A DNA stretch of 64,000 nt from Yoonia sp. R2331 (GCF_041103235.1 NZ_JBGCUN010000001.1:1116001-1180000); one strand, 5' to 3'. Counted from the first letter of the stretch, positions 51,609 through 60,709 are shown. The notes: generated from the sequence alone by a model not told the origin. Translations and numbers: made by a program.

Positions 51609-52151
51609 ATGGATGACTTTCTGGCAGCCTTTGCTGACGACAGCGGCGGGGCTTATACGATCCTGCGGTATCTGCTGTTTCCTCTCGTGCTTTTGCTGGT
51701 GGGTGGGGTCACGGCCCACATCCTTTATCCGCGCTGGCAGGACAGCTTCCTGCGACGCAAGGCGCTGACCGAACGCCGCTCGGCACTTGGCGAAGACATC
51801 GTGGCCCTGATGAACGCTTATGTGGTCAGTTGGCGCCGCCTGATCGAAGCCGCCGCCTATCTGGCCGCCAAAGATAAGGCGGAACCGGATGACAAAGCCG
51901 CGCAAGAGGATCAAATCAGAACGCTGGCCGCCAAACGCAGCACCGCCCGTGATGCGTTGATGGCCGCACTCAGCCGGTTCATGCTCTATTGCCGCAGCGC
52001 CGACCGGACCCAGATCGACGCCTTCATCGCCTGGGATGAATCGCAAAGCCAAAAGCGGCTGGAACAGCTGCCAGACATAAAGGAGTGGCGAGAATGGGAA
52101 GATCGTTTGCGTGCCCGCGTCTCGCGGGTCTTGCAATCGCCGGGGCGCTGA
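51609..52151 (+). CDS. Membrane-anchored helical protein of unknown function
   Basis: A 180-residue protein: one N-terminal helix (I-L-R-Y-L-L-F-P-L-V-L-L-L-V-G-G-V), then a long charged helical region (L-R-R-K-A-L-T-E-R-R-S-A-L, K-D-K-A-E-P-D-D-K-A-A-Q-E-D-Q) likely to form coiled coil. The ATG at 51609 begins M-D-D-F-L-A-A-F; the frame extends 13 codons upstream. Its 3' end overlaps the next gene by 58 nt. No family recognised. Confidence 0.65.
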   Translation: MDDFLAAFADDSGGAYTILRYLLFPLVLLLVGGVTAHILYPRWQDSFLRRKALTERRSALGEDIVALMNAYVVSWRRLIEAAAYLAAKDKAEPDDKAAQEDQIRTLAAKRSTARDALMAALSRFMLYCRSADRTQIDAFIAWDESQSQKRLEQLPDIKEWREWEDRLRARVSRVLQSPGR

Positions 52152-52558
52152 TCCTGATCACCCCGGCTCAGGCCCAAACCCGCGCGGATGCCGTGGCCCT
52201 GCAACAGATACTCGCGGACAAGGGCTGCTACAGGGCCCGTGTGGATGGCATCTGGGGGCCGGCCTCGCGCGGCGCGCTGGCGCTGATCCTAGAGCGGCAA
52301 TCGGGCCAAACGCTGGCGGCAGATGCGCTGCAGCCAACCCCCGAAAACCGCAGCGCCGTGGAAACCAGCGGGCTGCGCTGCCAGGTGCGTACCGCGGCAC
52401 CGACCCCGCGTGATCCCGCGACCCCGTCGCAAGGCCCCCGGACCCCGCGCGTCGGTCAACCACGTACCGTTGGCATCGGCGGCGACTGCCCCGGTCCGGG
52501 CTGTCCCTTGTCCCCGGGCGAGGTGCTGAATGAAACCTGGGACAGTATATTCCGCTAA
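52094..52558 (+). CDS. Secreted peptidoglycan-binding-like protein
   Basis: A 154-residue protein with a signal peptide (A-G-L-A-I-A-G-A-L-I-L-I-T-P-A-Q-A-Q). The mature part has a peptidoglycan-binding-1-like helix set (V-A-L-Q-Q-I-L-A-D-K-G-C-Y-R-A-R-V-D-G-I-W-G-P-A-S-R-G-A-L), then a Pro/Arg-rich tail with C-P-G-P-G-C-P. The ATG at 52094 is preceded by AAAGGAG 8 nt away, which settles the start even though it lies 58 nt inside the upstream gene. The long overlap suggests coupled translation. Confidence 0.75.
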   Translation: MGRSFACPRLAGLAIAGALILITPAQAQTRADAVALQQILADKGCYRARVDGIWGPASRGALALILERQSGQTLAADALQPTPENRSAVETSGLRCQVRTAAPTPRDPATPSQGPRTPRVGQPRTVGIGGDCPGPGCPLSPGEVLNETWDSIFR

Positions 52559-52649
52559 GACGCACCTTTCCAAAAAAAGCCAAAAGGCCAGCTTGGCAAA
52601 ACCGCACCTGTCACCCTAATCTGGTTTTGGAAGGTAAAAGGAGTTTTTT

Positions 52650-53117
52650 ATGAAACGTATTTTTGGTTTGGCAGTCGTTCTTGCTGGTCTCGCCGGAGGG
52701 GCAGTCGCCTGTCCCGATTTCAATCAAAGCGGCCCCGGCGCGGAACTCAGTGCAGCCCAGATGCGCAAAGGCGTATCCTATGGCGTACAGGCAGGCGGCA
52801 ACAGCCTTGTGTGGAACTGCCCCAATGTGCAGCCCGGAACAGATCGCGGGGCAGGGTATTTCACCTCGCGCCCTGATTTCACGTTTCTTCTGTCCGGCAT
52901 GGGCGGCAGTCGCCTCGCAGTCAGCGTCGTGAGCCAATGTGACGCGGCCCTGCTGATCAATACCTCAGCCGCCAACTGGTATTATGACGACGATGATAAC
53001 GGCAACTACGATCCAAAAATCACGCTCACACGCCCCTCTGATGGTTATCTGGATGTCTGGGTCGGCACCTATGACGGTGACGTCTGTGATGCAGTGCTGA
53101 CGCTTCAAACCTACTAG
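52650..53117 (+). CDS. Secreted Asp-rich protein of unknown function
   Basis: A 155-residue protein with a signal peptide (R-I-F-G-L-A-V-V-L-A-G-L-A-G-G-A-V-A, cut before C-P-D-F). The mature domain has four Cys, an acidic loop W-Y-Y-D-D-D-D-N-G-N-Y-D-P-K-I-T-L, and L-D-V-W-V-G-T-Y-D-G-D-V-C. The pattern of beta strands with an aspartate loop resembles calcium-binding pre-peptidase-like domains, but no family can be named. AAAGGAG precedes the start. Confidence 0.75.
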   Translation: MKRIFGLAVVLAGLAGGAVACPDFNQSGPGAELSAAQMRKGVSYGVQAGGNSLVWNCPNVQPGTDRGAGYFTSRPDFTFLLSGMGGSRLAVSVVSQCDAALLINTSAANWYYDDDDNGNYDPKITLTRPSDGYLDVWVGTYDGDVCDAVLTLQTY

Positions 53118-53125
53118 GGACGGAA

Positions 53126-53216
53126 CAAGACCTTTTCAAAAGGTCTTGCCAAAATCCTTTCCAAGGATTTTGCCCCGCTCAGGCAGATGGGGGCCGCAAA
53201 CAGGCGGCCCCCATCT
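53126..53216. repeat. Three consecutive perfect hairpins
   Basis: Hairpin 1: 11-bp arms 53126-53136 and 53138-53148. Hairpin 2: 10-bp arms 53150-53159 and 53163-53172, loop TCC. Hairpin 3: 13-bp arms 53185-53197 and 53204-53216, loop AAACAG. They fill the 103-nt space between the secreted protein and the cpdB stop. Hairpin 3 may end transcription of cpdB, although no long T-run follows; hairpins 1 and 2 follow one another with a single base between. Confidence 0.75.
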
Positions 53217-53220
53217 CAAA

Positions 53221-55179
53221 TCACCAAGCCATGCGGAACTGGACAAAGCCTTCGTCGTTGGTGCCTGCCGGGGCCAGTTTGACGCCCGAGACATCATTCG
53301 CATAAGCCTCTGCCGCTGGGCCGGTTTCAAACAACACCGATGTTTTGTCCATTGGTACGAAGGACCAGTTGCTGTCCGCCTTGGGGCTGACCGTGCCTTG
53401 CTCAACAATGTACCGCACGATCACGTCGCGGTTGGTATCGGGGCCTTCAAAGATCACCGTGGATCCATCCGCACCGGGGAAGCTGCCGCCACCTGATGCG
53501 CGATAATTGTTGGTGGCAATGATAAACTCCTGATCGGGATCAATCGGCGCCCCGTTATACATCAGGTTCACGATCCGATTGGTATCGGGGTTGATCACTT
53601 CACCATCGCGGTTGAACTTCATCGGCTGGGTCAGGTCGATCTGATAGGTCACCCCGTCGATCACATCAAAGTTGTAGCTGGGGAAATCAGGGTTCAGCAG
53701 CACTGCATCCTCGGACCCGCTCTCAACCTGATTGAACATGCCCGCGCTCCGTTCCAGCCACTCTTTCACCGTGGCCCCATTCACCCGCACCGCACGCACG
53801 GTATTGGGATAAAGGTACAGATCCGCCACGTTCTTGATCGCCACATCGCCGGCGGGCACATCGGTGAAATACTCTGGCCCGCCACGACCACCGGCCTTGA
53901 ACGGGGCGGCGGCTGACAGGATCGGCAAGCCTTCATGCTCGGTCCCGACAAGCTGATCCTTGATGTACCATACTTGTGCATTCGACACGATTTGCACCGA
54001 TGGATCATCCGCCACCAGCGCGAAATAGCTGTGCAGCGGCGCATCTGTCTTGCCCACCGCCGTGCGCACATAGGCCAGCGTGGCATCGTGATCGGCCTGC
54101 ACCGCATCCAGCACCGGCTGGAAGCTTTCGACCAACGGCGTGATGCTGCGATCCTCTTCGCGCTGCGAAATCGGCCGGGCTTCGGCGGTATGGCTCAGCA
54201 CGCGCCAGCCATTGCCGTCACGCTCCAGCATCAGATCAAGCAGCCCCATATGGCTGCCCCAGAACCCGCCCATCACACCGGGCTTGCCGCCAATGGTGCC
54301 GGCACCTGTATCCACGCCCGCCCAATCGTCATAGGTGGACGAGGGGAAGACAAGGTGGCTGTGCCCGGTCAGGATGGCATCAATTCCGTCGACAGCCGCC
54401 AGCGGAATGGCGGCATTTTCCATCCCGTCTTCGGCCGTGGCCGCCCCGATCCCCGAATGACACAGCGCCACAATCAGATCGCAGCCCTGTTCCTTCATCT
54501 GCGGCACATATGCCTGTGCTGCGGCCACGATATCGCGCGCCTGCACACTGCCTTCCAAATGCTTGCGGTCCCAATTCATGATCTGCGGCGGCACAAAGCC
54601 GATCAGCCCGATCTTGATCGGATGCTCCGCGCCGTTGCCGTCGGTCAGCATCCGGTCAAGGATCGCATAAGGCGGCACCAGCGTGGTGTCCTCGCGCGGG
54701 GTGGCCCCCATTTCCTTGACCACATTGGCGCTCACCACCGGGAAAGCAGCACCCGACACCGACTTCATCAGGAACGAAATACCATAGTTGAATTCGTGAT
54801 TGCCCAAGGTCGAGGCATCAAACCCAAGCGTATTCATCGCGGTGATCACCGGGTGCATGTCACCCTCTTTCATGCCGCGCTCATAGGCGATGTAATCCCC
54901 CATCGGATTGCCTTGCAGGAAATCCCCGTTGTCCAACAACAGCGCATTGGTGCTTTCCGCGCGGACTTCTTCGATCAGGCTGGCAGTGCGGGCCAGCCCT
55001 ACGGTGTCCACCGGCCGGTCGCCGTAATAATCGTAGGGAAAAACATGCACATGCAAATCTGTGGTCTCAATCAGACGCAAATGCGCCTGATTGCCCGCGG
55101 CATTCACCGAAAATGGATGCATCGCGATCATCCCGGCAGAGCCGGCAAGGAAATGGCGGCGGTTCAAGCGAAAAGTCAT
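53221..55179 (-). CDS. cpdB: 2',3'-cyclic-nucleotide 2'-phosphodiesterase / 3'-nucleotidase
   Basis: A 652-residue periplasmic enzyme. The start [13 protein letters not shown] is a twin-arginine signal. Metal ligands appear in E-T-T-D-L-H-V-H-V (D41, H43), [24 protein letters not shown] and T-G-H-S-H. The C-terminal 5'-nucleotidase substrate domain follows ([11 protein letters not shown]). It salvages extracellular RNA breakdown products. The ATG at 55179 sits right before the signal; GGGGGA lies upstream. Confidence 0.95.
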   Translation of the reverse strand: MTFRLNRRHFLAGSAGMIAMHPFSVNAAGNQAHLRLIETTDLHVHVFPYDYYGDRPVDTVGLARTASLIEEVRAESTNALLLDNGDFLQGNPMGDYIAYERGMKEGDMHPVITAMNTLGFDASTLGNHEFNYGISFLMKSVSGAAFPVVSANVVKEMGATPREDTTLVPPYAILDRMLTDGNGAEHPIKIGLIGFVPPQIMNWDRKHLEGSVQARDIVAAAQAYVPQMKEQGCDLIVALCHSGIGAATAEDGMENAAIPLAAVDGIDAILTGHSHLVFPSSTYDDWAGVDTGAGTIGGKPGVMGGFWGSHMGLLDLMLERDGNGWRVLSHTAEARPISQREEDRSITPLVESFQPVLDAVQADHDATLAYVRTAVGKTDAPLHSYFALVADDPSVQIVSNAQVWYIKDQLVGTEHEGLPILSAAAPFKAGGRGGPEYFTDVPAGDVAIKNVADLYLYPNTVRAVRVNGATVKEWLERSAGMFNQVESGSEDAVLLNPDFPSYNFDVIDGVTYQIDLTQPMKFNRDGEVINPDTNRIVNLMYNGAPIDPDQEFIIATNNYRASGGGSFPGADGSTVIFEGPDTNRDVIVRYIVEQGTVSPKADSNWSFVPMDKTSVLFETGPAAEAYANDVSGVKLAPAGTNDEGFVQFRMAW

Positions 55180-55319
55180 AGGTAATCCCCCTTGGCAAAG
55201 GTGTTGGCAGACGTCTGTCTGGCAGGAACTTGTAACAGGGATATGCAAGGCGACAGCGCCGGACAGGTTCAGCCTAGCGTGGATCGGGCCCACCGCGCAA
55301 TTCTTGTCTTGGACCGGGG

Positions 55320-56468
55320 TCAGGCAAGGGGTGCGCGCGCGACCTGTCCGGCAAAATGGTCGGCATGCGCGGGCCATGTGGCACGGGCCGTGACGTCAAA
55401 TGCCTTGGCCTTGCGCGGGTTGGTCTGGTGCAGCAGCCGTGACAACCGGATCGCTAACACCGCGTTAGGTGACTGTGCCAGCGCCTCTTGCAGCACCGCG
55501 ATGGCCTGTTTGGTCTGCCCGGCCTGTTCCAACACATCAACCAGCACCCGCTTGAACATCACCTGATGGGGCTGTTCGGCGATCAGGGGTTCAACCAGCG
55601 CAATGGCCCGTTCAGCCTGTCCCAATTGGCTGTAAATCCGGGCCCGCATCAGACGCGTGTCTTGCGCCATGTCGGCCAGGGCCGCGCCCTTTTGCAGGAT
55701 CGACAGCGCCAGCTGGGGCCGTCCACGGGCCAGAACTGCGCCAGCAAGCCCTTGGTAATAGTCGCGCGTCTGGCTGCGGTTGCCACGCAGCACATTGCGG
55801 ATCGTGGCGTCGTCACCGGCAAGGGCCGCTGCAAAAACCGCCATCGCATTGTCGGACCCCGTCATCGTCGCAATTGCCCGATGCCCCATGTGCGGCAGAC
55901 CGATCCGGGTTGCGACATCCGGGGCAAGCAGCCCTTGCTGATAGCGGTCCGGCGCAAAGATCGGATCATAGATGATCCGACTGTTTGGTGCCACGTCGCT
56001 GGGTGTTACGGCCATCTCACCGTTGGCGGCCGCATCATAAAACCGGCCATAGCGCCGGTCCTGCGCGCCGGTAACGCCAGGGTCGATGCTGATCTGCGGC
56101 GAAAAGGCCAGCGTTGCATCCGTGTTCAACAGCCGCCCGTATTTCAACACACCATATCCGCCCATCGAGGCACCATAGCCAATCGTGGGACGGTCCTTGG
56201 CGGCAGCAATCAGCTTGGCCGCCACTTCGGCTTCGGCTCGGGGGTACCAGTGGGGGCGGCGCGGTACGACAGCAAACAGCGGAATGTCATTCTTGCGCGC
56301 CAGCTTCAGCGCGAACCCCGTGCGACCATTGGCACGGGCATGCATGATGTCAAAGCTGACCAGCGCATAGGCTGCGCGCCCTGGCAGATACAGCACCTCT
56401 AGGTCGCGCCCCTGATACAGGATCTGCAACGCGCGTGGGTCGGCCTGAATGTCTTGCATCACCGTCAT
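55320..56468 (-). CDS. Alpha/beta-hydrolase-like domain followed by TPR region
   Basis: About 382 residues. The N-terminal 220 residues look like an alpha/beta-hydrolase: V-S-F-D-I-M and the elbow [11 protein letters not shown] (GxSxG), then A-F-S-P-Q-I-S and a later H-M-G-H. The C-terminal half (about 230-360) is built of TPR-type helices ([32 protein letters not shown]). No signal peptide. Starts at 56489, 56468 or 56459 are possible. Such hydrolase-TPR proteins are seen near polysaccharide genes in roseobacters; none are present here. Confidence 0.65.
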   Translation of the reverse strand: MTVMQDIQADPRALQILYQGRDLEVLYLPGRAAYALVSFDIMHARANGRTGFALKLARKNDIPLFAVVPRRPHWYPRAEAEVAAKLIAAAKDRPTIGYGASMGGYGVLKYGRLLNTDATLAFSPQISIDPGVTGAQDRRYGRFYDAAANGEMAVTPSDVAPNSRIIYDPIFAPDRYQQGLLAPDVATRIGLPHMGHRAIATMTGSDNAMAVFAAALAGDDATIRNVLRGNRSQTRDYYQGLAGAVLARGRPQLALSILQKGAALADMAQDTRLMRARIYSQLGQAERAIALVEPLIAEQPHQVMFKRVLVDVLEQAGQTKQAIAVLQEALAQSPNAVLAIRLSRLLHQTNPRKAKAFDVTARATWPAHADHFAGQVARAPLA

Positions 56469-56540
56469 GGCAGCCCTTGCACCATTCAAAAATGGCAGGG
56501 TTGCGACCGTGGCAGGCAGTTTTCGTGCCGCCCATGCAAA

Positions 56541-56568
56541 AGGGCCGCGTCATACCTGACACGGCCCT
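56541..56568 (-). terminator. Terminator of the rpsF-rpsR-rplI operon
   Basis: A 12-bp stem (56541-56552 / 56557-56568) with one G-U type pair and loop TACC, 22 nt after the rplI stop. The minus strand continues TTTTGC. Confidence 0.7.
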
Positions 56569-56589
56569 TTGCGATTTTGGCAGGACGCC

Positions 56590-57234
56590 TTAGCTGTTGT
56601 CGTCGTCGCCCGCGTCGTCGGCTGCCTCTTCGGCCACCTCAACACCAGCGGTTTCAGCCAACTCTTCGTCTTCGGATGCCGCAGCACCGATATCGTCAAA
56701 GAGTTCCTGAATCTCGAACTCTGCAGCAGCTTCTTCTTCCGCGGCCAGTTCCTGAATCGACTTGCCAGCCGCCTGCAGTTCAGCCTCTTCCGCGGAACGT
56801 GCGACGTTCAGCGTAATCTTGGCTGCAACTTCGGGGTGCAGGTTCACGTCCATGTCGTGCAGGCCAAGCTCTTTGATCGGGCCGGTCAGCACGATCTGCT
56901 TCTTGTCCACGGTGAACCCTTCGGCAGTGGCTGCATCAGCGGCGTCACGGGGCGTGACAGACCCGTAAAGCGAACCCGCGTCAGAGGCAGAGCGAATCAC
57001 GATGAACTGCTGACCGTCCAGCTTTTCAGCGAGGCTTTCAGCTTCTTTCTTGGTCTCAAGGTTGCGCGCTTCCAACTGGGCCTTCTCGGCCTCGAACCGG
57101 GCCATGTTGGCGGCATTGACGCGCAGCGCCTTGCCCTGTGGCAACAGGAAGTTACGGGCGTAACCTTCTTTGACCGACACAACTTCGCCCATCTGGCCAA
57201 GCTTGGCGACGCGTTCAAGCAGGATGATTTCCAT
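56590..57234 (-). CDS. rplI: 50S ribosomal protein L9 with long acidic tail
   Basis: A 214-residue L9; the usual length is near 150. The N-domain [22 protein letters not shown] and the linker helix are standard, and the C-domain has L-Y-G-S-V-T-P-R-D. After about residue 150 there is a tail very rich in Glu, Asp and Ala, ending G-D-D-D-N-S. L9 binds 23S rRNA near the L1 stalk. Last gene of the operon, 12 nt after rpsR. Confidence 0.96.
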   Translation of the reverse strand: MEIILLERVAKLGQMGEVVSVKEGYARNFLLPQGKALRVNAANMARFEAEKAQLEARNLETKKEAESLAEKLDGQQFIVIRSASDAGSLYGSVTPRDAADAATAEGFTVDKKQIVLTGPIKELGLHDMDVNLHPEVAAKITLNVARSAEEAELQAAGKSIQELAAEEEAAAEFEIQELFDDIGAAASEDEELAETAGVEVAEEAADDAGDDDNS

Positions 57235-57246
57235 AGCGGTGTCTCC

Positions 57247-57474
57247 TTACTTCACAGCGTAGGGCAGCAGGGCCAGGAAACGCGCGCGCTTGATTGCCTG
57301 GGCAAGCTTACGCTGGTTCTTGGCACCAACAGCGGTGATACGGGCAGGGACGATCTTGCCGCGCTCAGAGATGTAGCGCTGCAGCAGACGTGTGTCCTTG
57401 TAGTCGATCTTCGGGGCGTTGTCGCCCTCAAACGGATCAGACTTACGACGACGGAAAAACGGTTTAGTAGCCAT
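57247..57474 (-). CDS. rpsR: 30S ribosomal protein S18
   Basis: A 75-residue S18: [12 protein letters not shown] near the start, then [24 protein letters not shown], diagnostic for S18. It pairs with S6 on the 30S platform. It lies 27 nt after rpsF and 12 nt before rplI. Confidence 0.98.
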   Translation of the reverse strand: MATKPFFRRRKSDPFEGDNAPKIDYKDTRLLQRYISERGKIVPARITAVGAKNQRKLAQAIKRARFLALLPYAVK

Positions 57475-57501
57475 GAGTTATGGTCCTTTCCTGATCAACG
57501 A

Positions 57502-57855
57502 TTAGCGACGCTCGCGACGGCTGTCGCGCTCATCACGTTTCTGCATCTGAACGCTGGGGCCTTCTTCGTGTGCATCCACCTTGATGGTCAGCACACGCAT
57601 CACATCATCATGCAAACGCATCAGACGTTCCATTTCCTGCACGGCAGGTGCCGGTGCATCGGAACGCAGATAGGCATAATGGCCCTTGCGGTTCTTGTTG
57701 ATCTTGTAGGCCATCGTCTTCACGCCCCAGTACTCGTTTTCAACGACTTTTCCGCCGTTGTCCGCAAGGACGGTGCTGAAGTGTTCGATCAGGCTTTCGG
57801 CTTGCGTGTTGGACAGGTCCTGACGCGCAATCATAACATGCTCATAAAGCGGCAT
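57502..57855 (-). CDS. rpsF: 30S ribosomal protein S6
   Basis: A 117-residue S6: P-L-Y-E-H-V-M-I-A-R-Q-D-L near the start, V-E-N-E-Y-W-G-V-K-T-M-A-Y-K-I-N-K-N-R-K-G-H-Y, and a charged tail ending R-D-S-R-R-E-R-R. The ATG at 57855 begins M-P-L-Y-E-H; a frame extension to 57882 is not part of the family. First gene of the operon. Confidence 0.98.
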   Translation of the reverse strand: MPLYEHVMIARQDLSNTQAESLIEHFSTVLADNGGKVVENEYWGVKTMAYKINKNRKGHYAYLRSDAPAPAVQEMERLMRLHDDVMRVLTIKVDAHEEGPSVQMQKRDERDSRRERR

Positions 57856-58118
57856 GTGGGCTCCATTCATTTCTCGGCGCATTTCATAGGGATGGGCGTT
57901 GTCGCTTCCGCACCCAACCCACGAGAGACTGCGCAGTTCATAAAAGCTCGCGGAAGGTAGCGGGCTTATACAGCGATCGCCTGTCCACGCAAGCCCATTT
58001 GCATGTCTCGGGTTTCCTTAACGTAAGTTAACAAAACCTTAACAGCGTCACGTGCCTGCCCATTTCTTGCCCCAGTTTAGGATCAGATTTTGATCGATAC
58101 CTATTGGAGAATGCAGCA
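57856..58118. other. Divergent promoter region of rpsF and the 58119 gene
   Basis: 263 nt without a gene. It holds AT-richer tracts (TTAACGTAAGTTAACAAAAC around 58018-58037) that may contain promoters for one or both genes. An S6:S18-binding leader in the rpsF 5' end is known in many bacteria; I could not recognise its structure here. Confidence 0.4.
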
Positions 58119-58739
58119 ATGTCAGATGTGTCAAACGTTGTGCGTCCGATTACGATTGATGCCGAGTTGGCGCCCCGTAAGAAATCCTTCGCCGTGGACG
58201 AAACCTACTGGGGCTATATCATCCGCAACACCGAAGGCCCCAAGATCGGGACGGTCGTGCTGCAGGCCGCCTCAATGTTCTTTGGCGCCGCGTTTGTGGC
58301 CGCGGGCCTTGGCCTGCTGTTGCTGCCAGAGGTGCTGGCAGGGGCGGTTGATCTCACGATCCGTGCGATGGCCGCTGTCATCTTCTTCGGTTTGGCCGCT
58401 TACCTGCTTTGGTTCGCCAGCCGTGGCACCGAATCCGAACTGCAAATTGATACCTCGCTGGGCGAAGTCCGCGAAGTTGTGCGCAACCGCGCTGGCCGCT
58501 CGACGCTGATTGGTCGCTACGGCTTTGACAGTATCGGTGGCGTCTTCCTCGACCGCGCCAATGCGCCGCGCAATCAGGCGGTGCTGGTCCTGCGCTACCG
58601 CAACACTGCCCAGACGCTGCCCGTGGTGGGTGGCCGCATTGACGCGTTGGAACCACTGCGTGACCGGTTGGGCCGCGACATGATGATGGACGCCGTCCCA
58701 CGGCGCGCCGAAAAGACGATTGTGCCAACCGCACTCTGA
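58119..58739 (+). CDS. Two-helix membrane protein of unknown function
   Basis: A 206-residue protein. After about 45 soluble residues (F-A-V-D-E-T-Y-W-G-Y-I-I-R-N-T-E-G-P) come two close membrane helices (about 50-72 and 80-100), then a soluble domain (L-G-E-V-R-E-V-V-R-N, Y-G-F-D-S-I-G-G-V-F-L-D-R). The ATG at 58119 has GGAGA 9 nt upstream; a TTG at 58104 is in frame. Pattern of a conserved roseobacter membrane protein, function not recognised. Confidence 0.7.
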   Translation: MSDVSNVVRPITIDAELAPRKKSFAVDETYWGYIIRNTEGPKIGTVVLQAASMFFGAAFVAAGLGLLLLPEVLAGAVDLTIRAMAAVIFFGLAAYLLWFASRGTESELQIDTSLGEVREVVRNRAGRSTLIGRYGFDSIGGVFLDRANAPRNQAVLVLRYRNTAQTLPVVGGRIDALEPLRDRLGRDMMMDAVPRRAEKTIVPTAL

Positions 58740-58766
58740 TCCAAACGCATCAGCGTAATGCTGCCA

Positions 58767-58793
58767 AAAGCGTCCCGTCCGGGGCGCTTTTTT
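58767..58793 (+). terminator. Terminator after the two-helix membrane protein
   Basis: Stem AAAGCG (58767-58772) / CGCTTT (58785-58790) with an inner CC/GG pairing, ending in six T (58788-58793). It lies 27 nt after the stop. Confidence 0.8.
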
Positions 58794-58886
58794 GCGCGAA
58801 CACAATATGTTCAGATTTGCGTAATTGCCTCGCACCGGTGCGCCATCACATTGTCCCGACAGATTCACACACCATTGGAGAGATCA

Positions 58887-59459
58887 ATGAAACTTGCCAC
58901 CACCACAGCCCTTCTGGCCCTGCTGGCCGCACCCGCCGTCGCAGCACCAGAGGTCTATGTCCTCGACTCAAGCCACAGCCAGATCGTGTTCAGCTACGAC
59001 CACCTTGGCTATTCTACAAACTTTGGCATGTTCTCGGGCTTTGAAGGCGAAATCAGCTTTGATCAGGAAGATCCTGCCGCCTCTTCCGTTTCTGTTTCCT
59101 TCCCTGTCCGGTCCATGATGACCGGTTGGGAAGCACGCTTTGAACATTTCATGTCCGGCGACTTCTTCGATGCCTCCGACGATGAGATGGTGACATTCAC
59201 CTCAACCGCAATCGAAGTGACAGGCGACAACACCGCGTTGATCACGGGCGATCTGACGTTGAACGATGTCACCAAATCCGTCGTGCTCGATGCCACACTG
59301 AACCAGGTTGGCGACCACCCGATGGCCGAAAAGCCTTGGGCCGGGTTTGACGCCACCACGACCCTGCTGCGGTCTGACTTCAACGTCGGCAACTTCGCGC
59401 CCTTCGTCAGCGACGAAGTCGAAGTGATGATCTCGGTCGAGGCGATGAAAGCCGAATAA
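58887..59459 (+). CDS. YceI-family periplasmic protein
   Basis: A 190-residue protein with a signal peptide (K-L-A-T-T-T-A-L-L-A-L-L-A-A-P-A-V-A-A). The mature part is the YceI lipocalin-like barrel: Y-V-L-D-S-S-H-S-Q-I-V-F-S-Y-D-H-L-G, F-S-G-F-E-G-E-I-S-F-D, F-T-S-T-A-I-E-V-T and G-D-L-T-L-N-D-V-T-K-S-V-V-L-D. YceI proteins bind polyisoprenoid-like lipids. It lies next to the cytochrome b561-YceI fusion on the opposite strand, so they may work together. Terminator follows. Confidence 0.94.
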   Translation: MKLATTTALLALLAAPAVAAPEVYVLDSSHSQIVFSYDHLGYSTNFGMFSGFEGEISFDQEDPAASSVSVSFPVRSMMTGWEARFEHFMSGDFFDASDDEMVTFTSTAIEVTGDNTALITGDLTLNDVTKSVVLDATLNQVGDHPMAEKPWAGFDATTTLLRSDFNVGNFAPFVSDEVEVMISVEAMKAE

Positions 59460-59482
59460 CCCGTCCAACAGTCATGAAGATC

Positions 59483-59512
59483 GGGCCGCAGGGGCAACCT
59501 GCGGCCCTTTTT
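59483..59512 (+). terminator. Terminator of yceI
   Basis: A perfect 10-bp stem GGGCCGCAGG (59483-59492) / CCTGCGGCCC (59498-59507) with loop GGCAA and five T. It ends exactly where the convergent fusion gene's stop begins. Confidence 0.9.
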
Positions 59513-60709
59513 CTATTCCGCAGGTCTGGCGACAAAGTCGAGGTTCAGGATCACTTCAAACCCCAGCGTGCCTTCATCATTCTGGCCCGCGCCAATATCA
59601 AACGTCATCCGATCAATCACCGCTGACCCCTGTATCAGCCCACTGCCATCCCCCTGATCCTGCAGATCAAACAGCAGTGTCACGGGTGCTGTCACCCCCT
59701 TCAGCTCCAATTCCCCATCCACACGATAGGTCGCCCCACCATCTGATGTGATTGGCCCGGCAAACGTGGCTGTGGGAAAGGCCGTGGCATCAAAGTAGTC
59801 CGGCCCCATCGCCTGATCTGTGACCGACCCCAGCGTCAGCGACCCAATCGCAATCTGCGCGGTGACATCGCCAAAGTCGGGGCCTGCATCGGCGTCAAAG
59901 GTGATATCCGCCGTCCAGTCCGCAAATGTGCCTGTCACCTCACTGCCAAGTTGGGTGATGGTGATCGCCATTGTGCCACCGTCCTGCACGACCCAACCGG
60001 ATTGCACCTCTGCCAATGCCGCAGCTTCCGGGCCGTCATGGTCACCGCCTGACATCGCCACAGCACCCGCACTTGCCGCCGCAAAAATCACAATGGCTGC
60101 CAAAGGTGCGGCCGCCGGGGCGCGGTGGGCAGGAACGGCGGCAATATCACGGCGACCGAACCACATCCGGCCCAGCGTTGCATCGCGGTCTACAAACTGA
60201 TGCTTCAGGGCGCCCGCAATATGCAAAAGGATCGAAGCCGCCATCACCTTGGTCAGCACCCAATGCAGGCTGCCAAACACATGTGCGATCCCCTCATCCT
60301 TGGGCACCAGCGGCAGGTTCTGCCCGAACGGCCACCAGATCGGCGCAAACCCCGCGGTCGCCGCATGGTGAATCCACCCCGTCAGCGGCGCGATCACCAG
60401 CGACCCATAAAGCAGCCAATGCACGGTCTCGGCCAGGAACGTCTCCGCCTTGCGTTCCGGATGCAGGGGACCGGGCTTGGCTTGCGTGATCGCCCAAAGG
60501 ATTCGCAGCAGCGCGACAAGGAAAACCGCCACCCCCAAAGTCTTGTGCCAGGAAAAGACCTGGGCCTTGAACGCCAGCTCTGCGCTCGTCTCAAACGGTA
60601 ACTTATTGGCAACCAAACCTAGCGGAATAATCGCCAAAATCAGTGCGGTCGTCAGCCAGTGAAAAACCTTGGTTAAAGATCCATAAACAGCAGGGGGGGT
60701 GGCAGTCAT
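59513..60709 (-). CDS. Cytochrome b561-type membrane protein fused to YceI domain
   Basis: A 398-residue fusion. Residues about 10-190 are a four-helix cytochrome b561 with haem His candidates in F-H-W, S-W-H-K-T-L-G, V-H-W-L-L-Y-G and L-L-H-I-A-G. A fifth hydrophobic segment (about 210-232) leads into a YceI-like barrel (about 245-398: G-T-F-A-D-W-T-A-D-I-T-F-D, G-E-L-E-L-K-G-V-T-A-P-V). The haem part can move electrons across the membrane; the YceI part binds a lipid-like molecule in the periplasm. The ATG at 60709 was chosen since the 62-codon extension is not membrane-like. Confidence 0.88.
   Translation of the reverse strand: MTATPPAVYGSLTKVFHWLTTALILAIIPLGLVANKLPFETSAELAFKAQVFSWHKTLGVAVFLVALLRILWAITQAKPGPLHPERKAETFLAETVHWLLYGSLVIAPLTGWIHHAATAGFAPIWWPFGQNLPLVPKDEGIAHVFGSLHWVLTKVMAASILLHIAGALKHQFVDRDATLGRMWFGRRDIAAVPAHRAPAAAPLAAIVIFAAASAGAVAMSGGDHDGPEAAALAEVQSGWVVQDGGTMAITITQLGSEVTGTFADWTADITFDADAGPDFGDVTAQIAIGSLTLGSVTDQAMGPDYFDATAFPTATFAGPITSDGGATYRVDGELELKGVTAPVTLLFDLQDQGDGSGLIQGSAVIDRMTFDIGAGQNDEGTLGFEVILNLDFVARPAE

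Noticed and set aside
53935-55185. 416-codon open frame on the plus strand
   Set aside because: Lies opposite cpdB, whose metal motifs are clear; the composition (His/Arg/Gln-rich) is that of a shadow frame.
56569-57960. 463-codon open frame on the plus strand
   Set aside because: Runs through the reverse of rplI, rpsR and rpsF; no domain, no ribosome-binding site.
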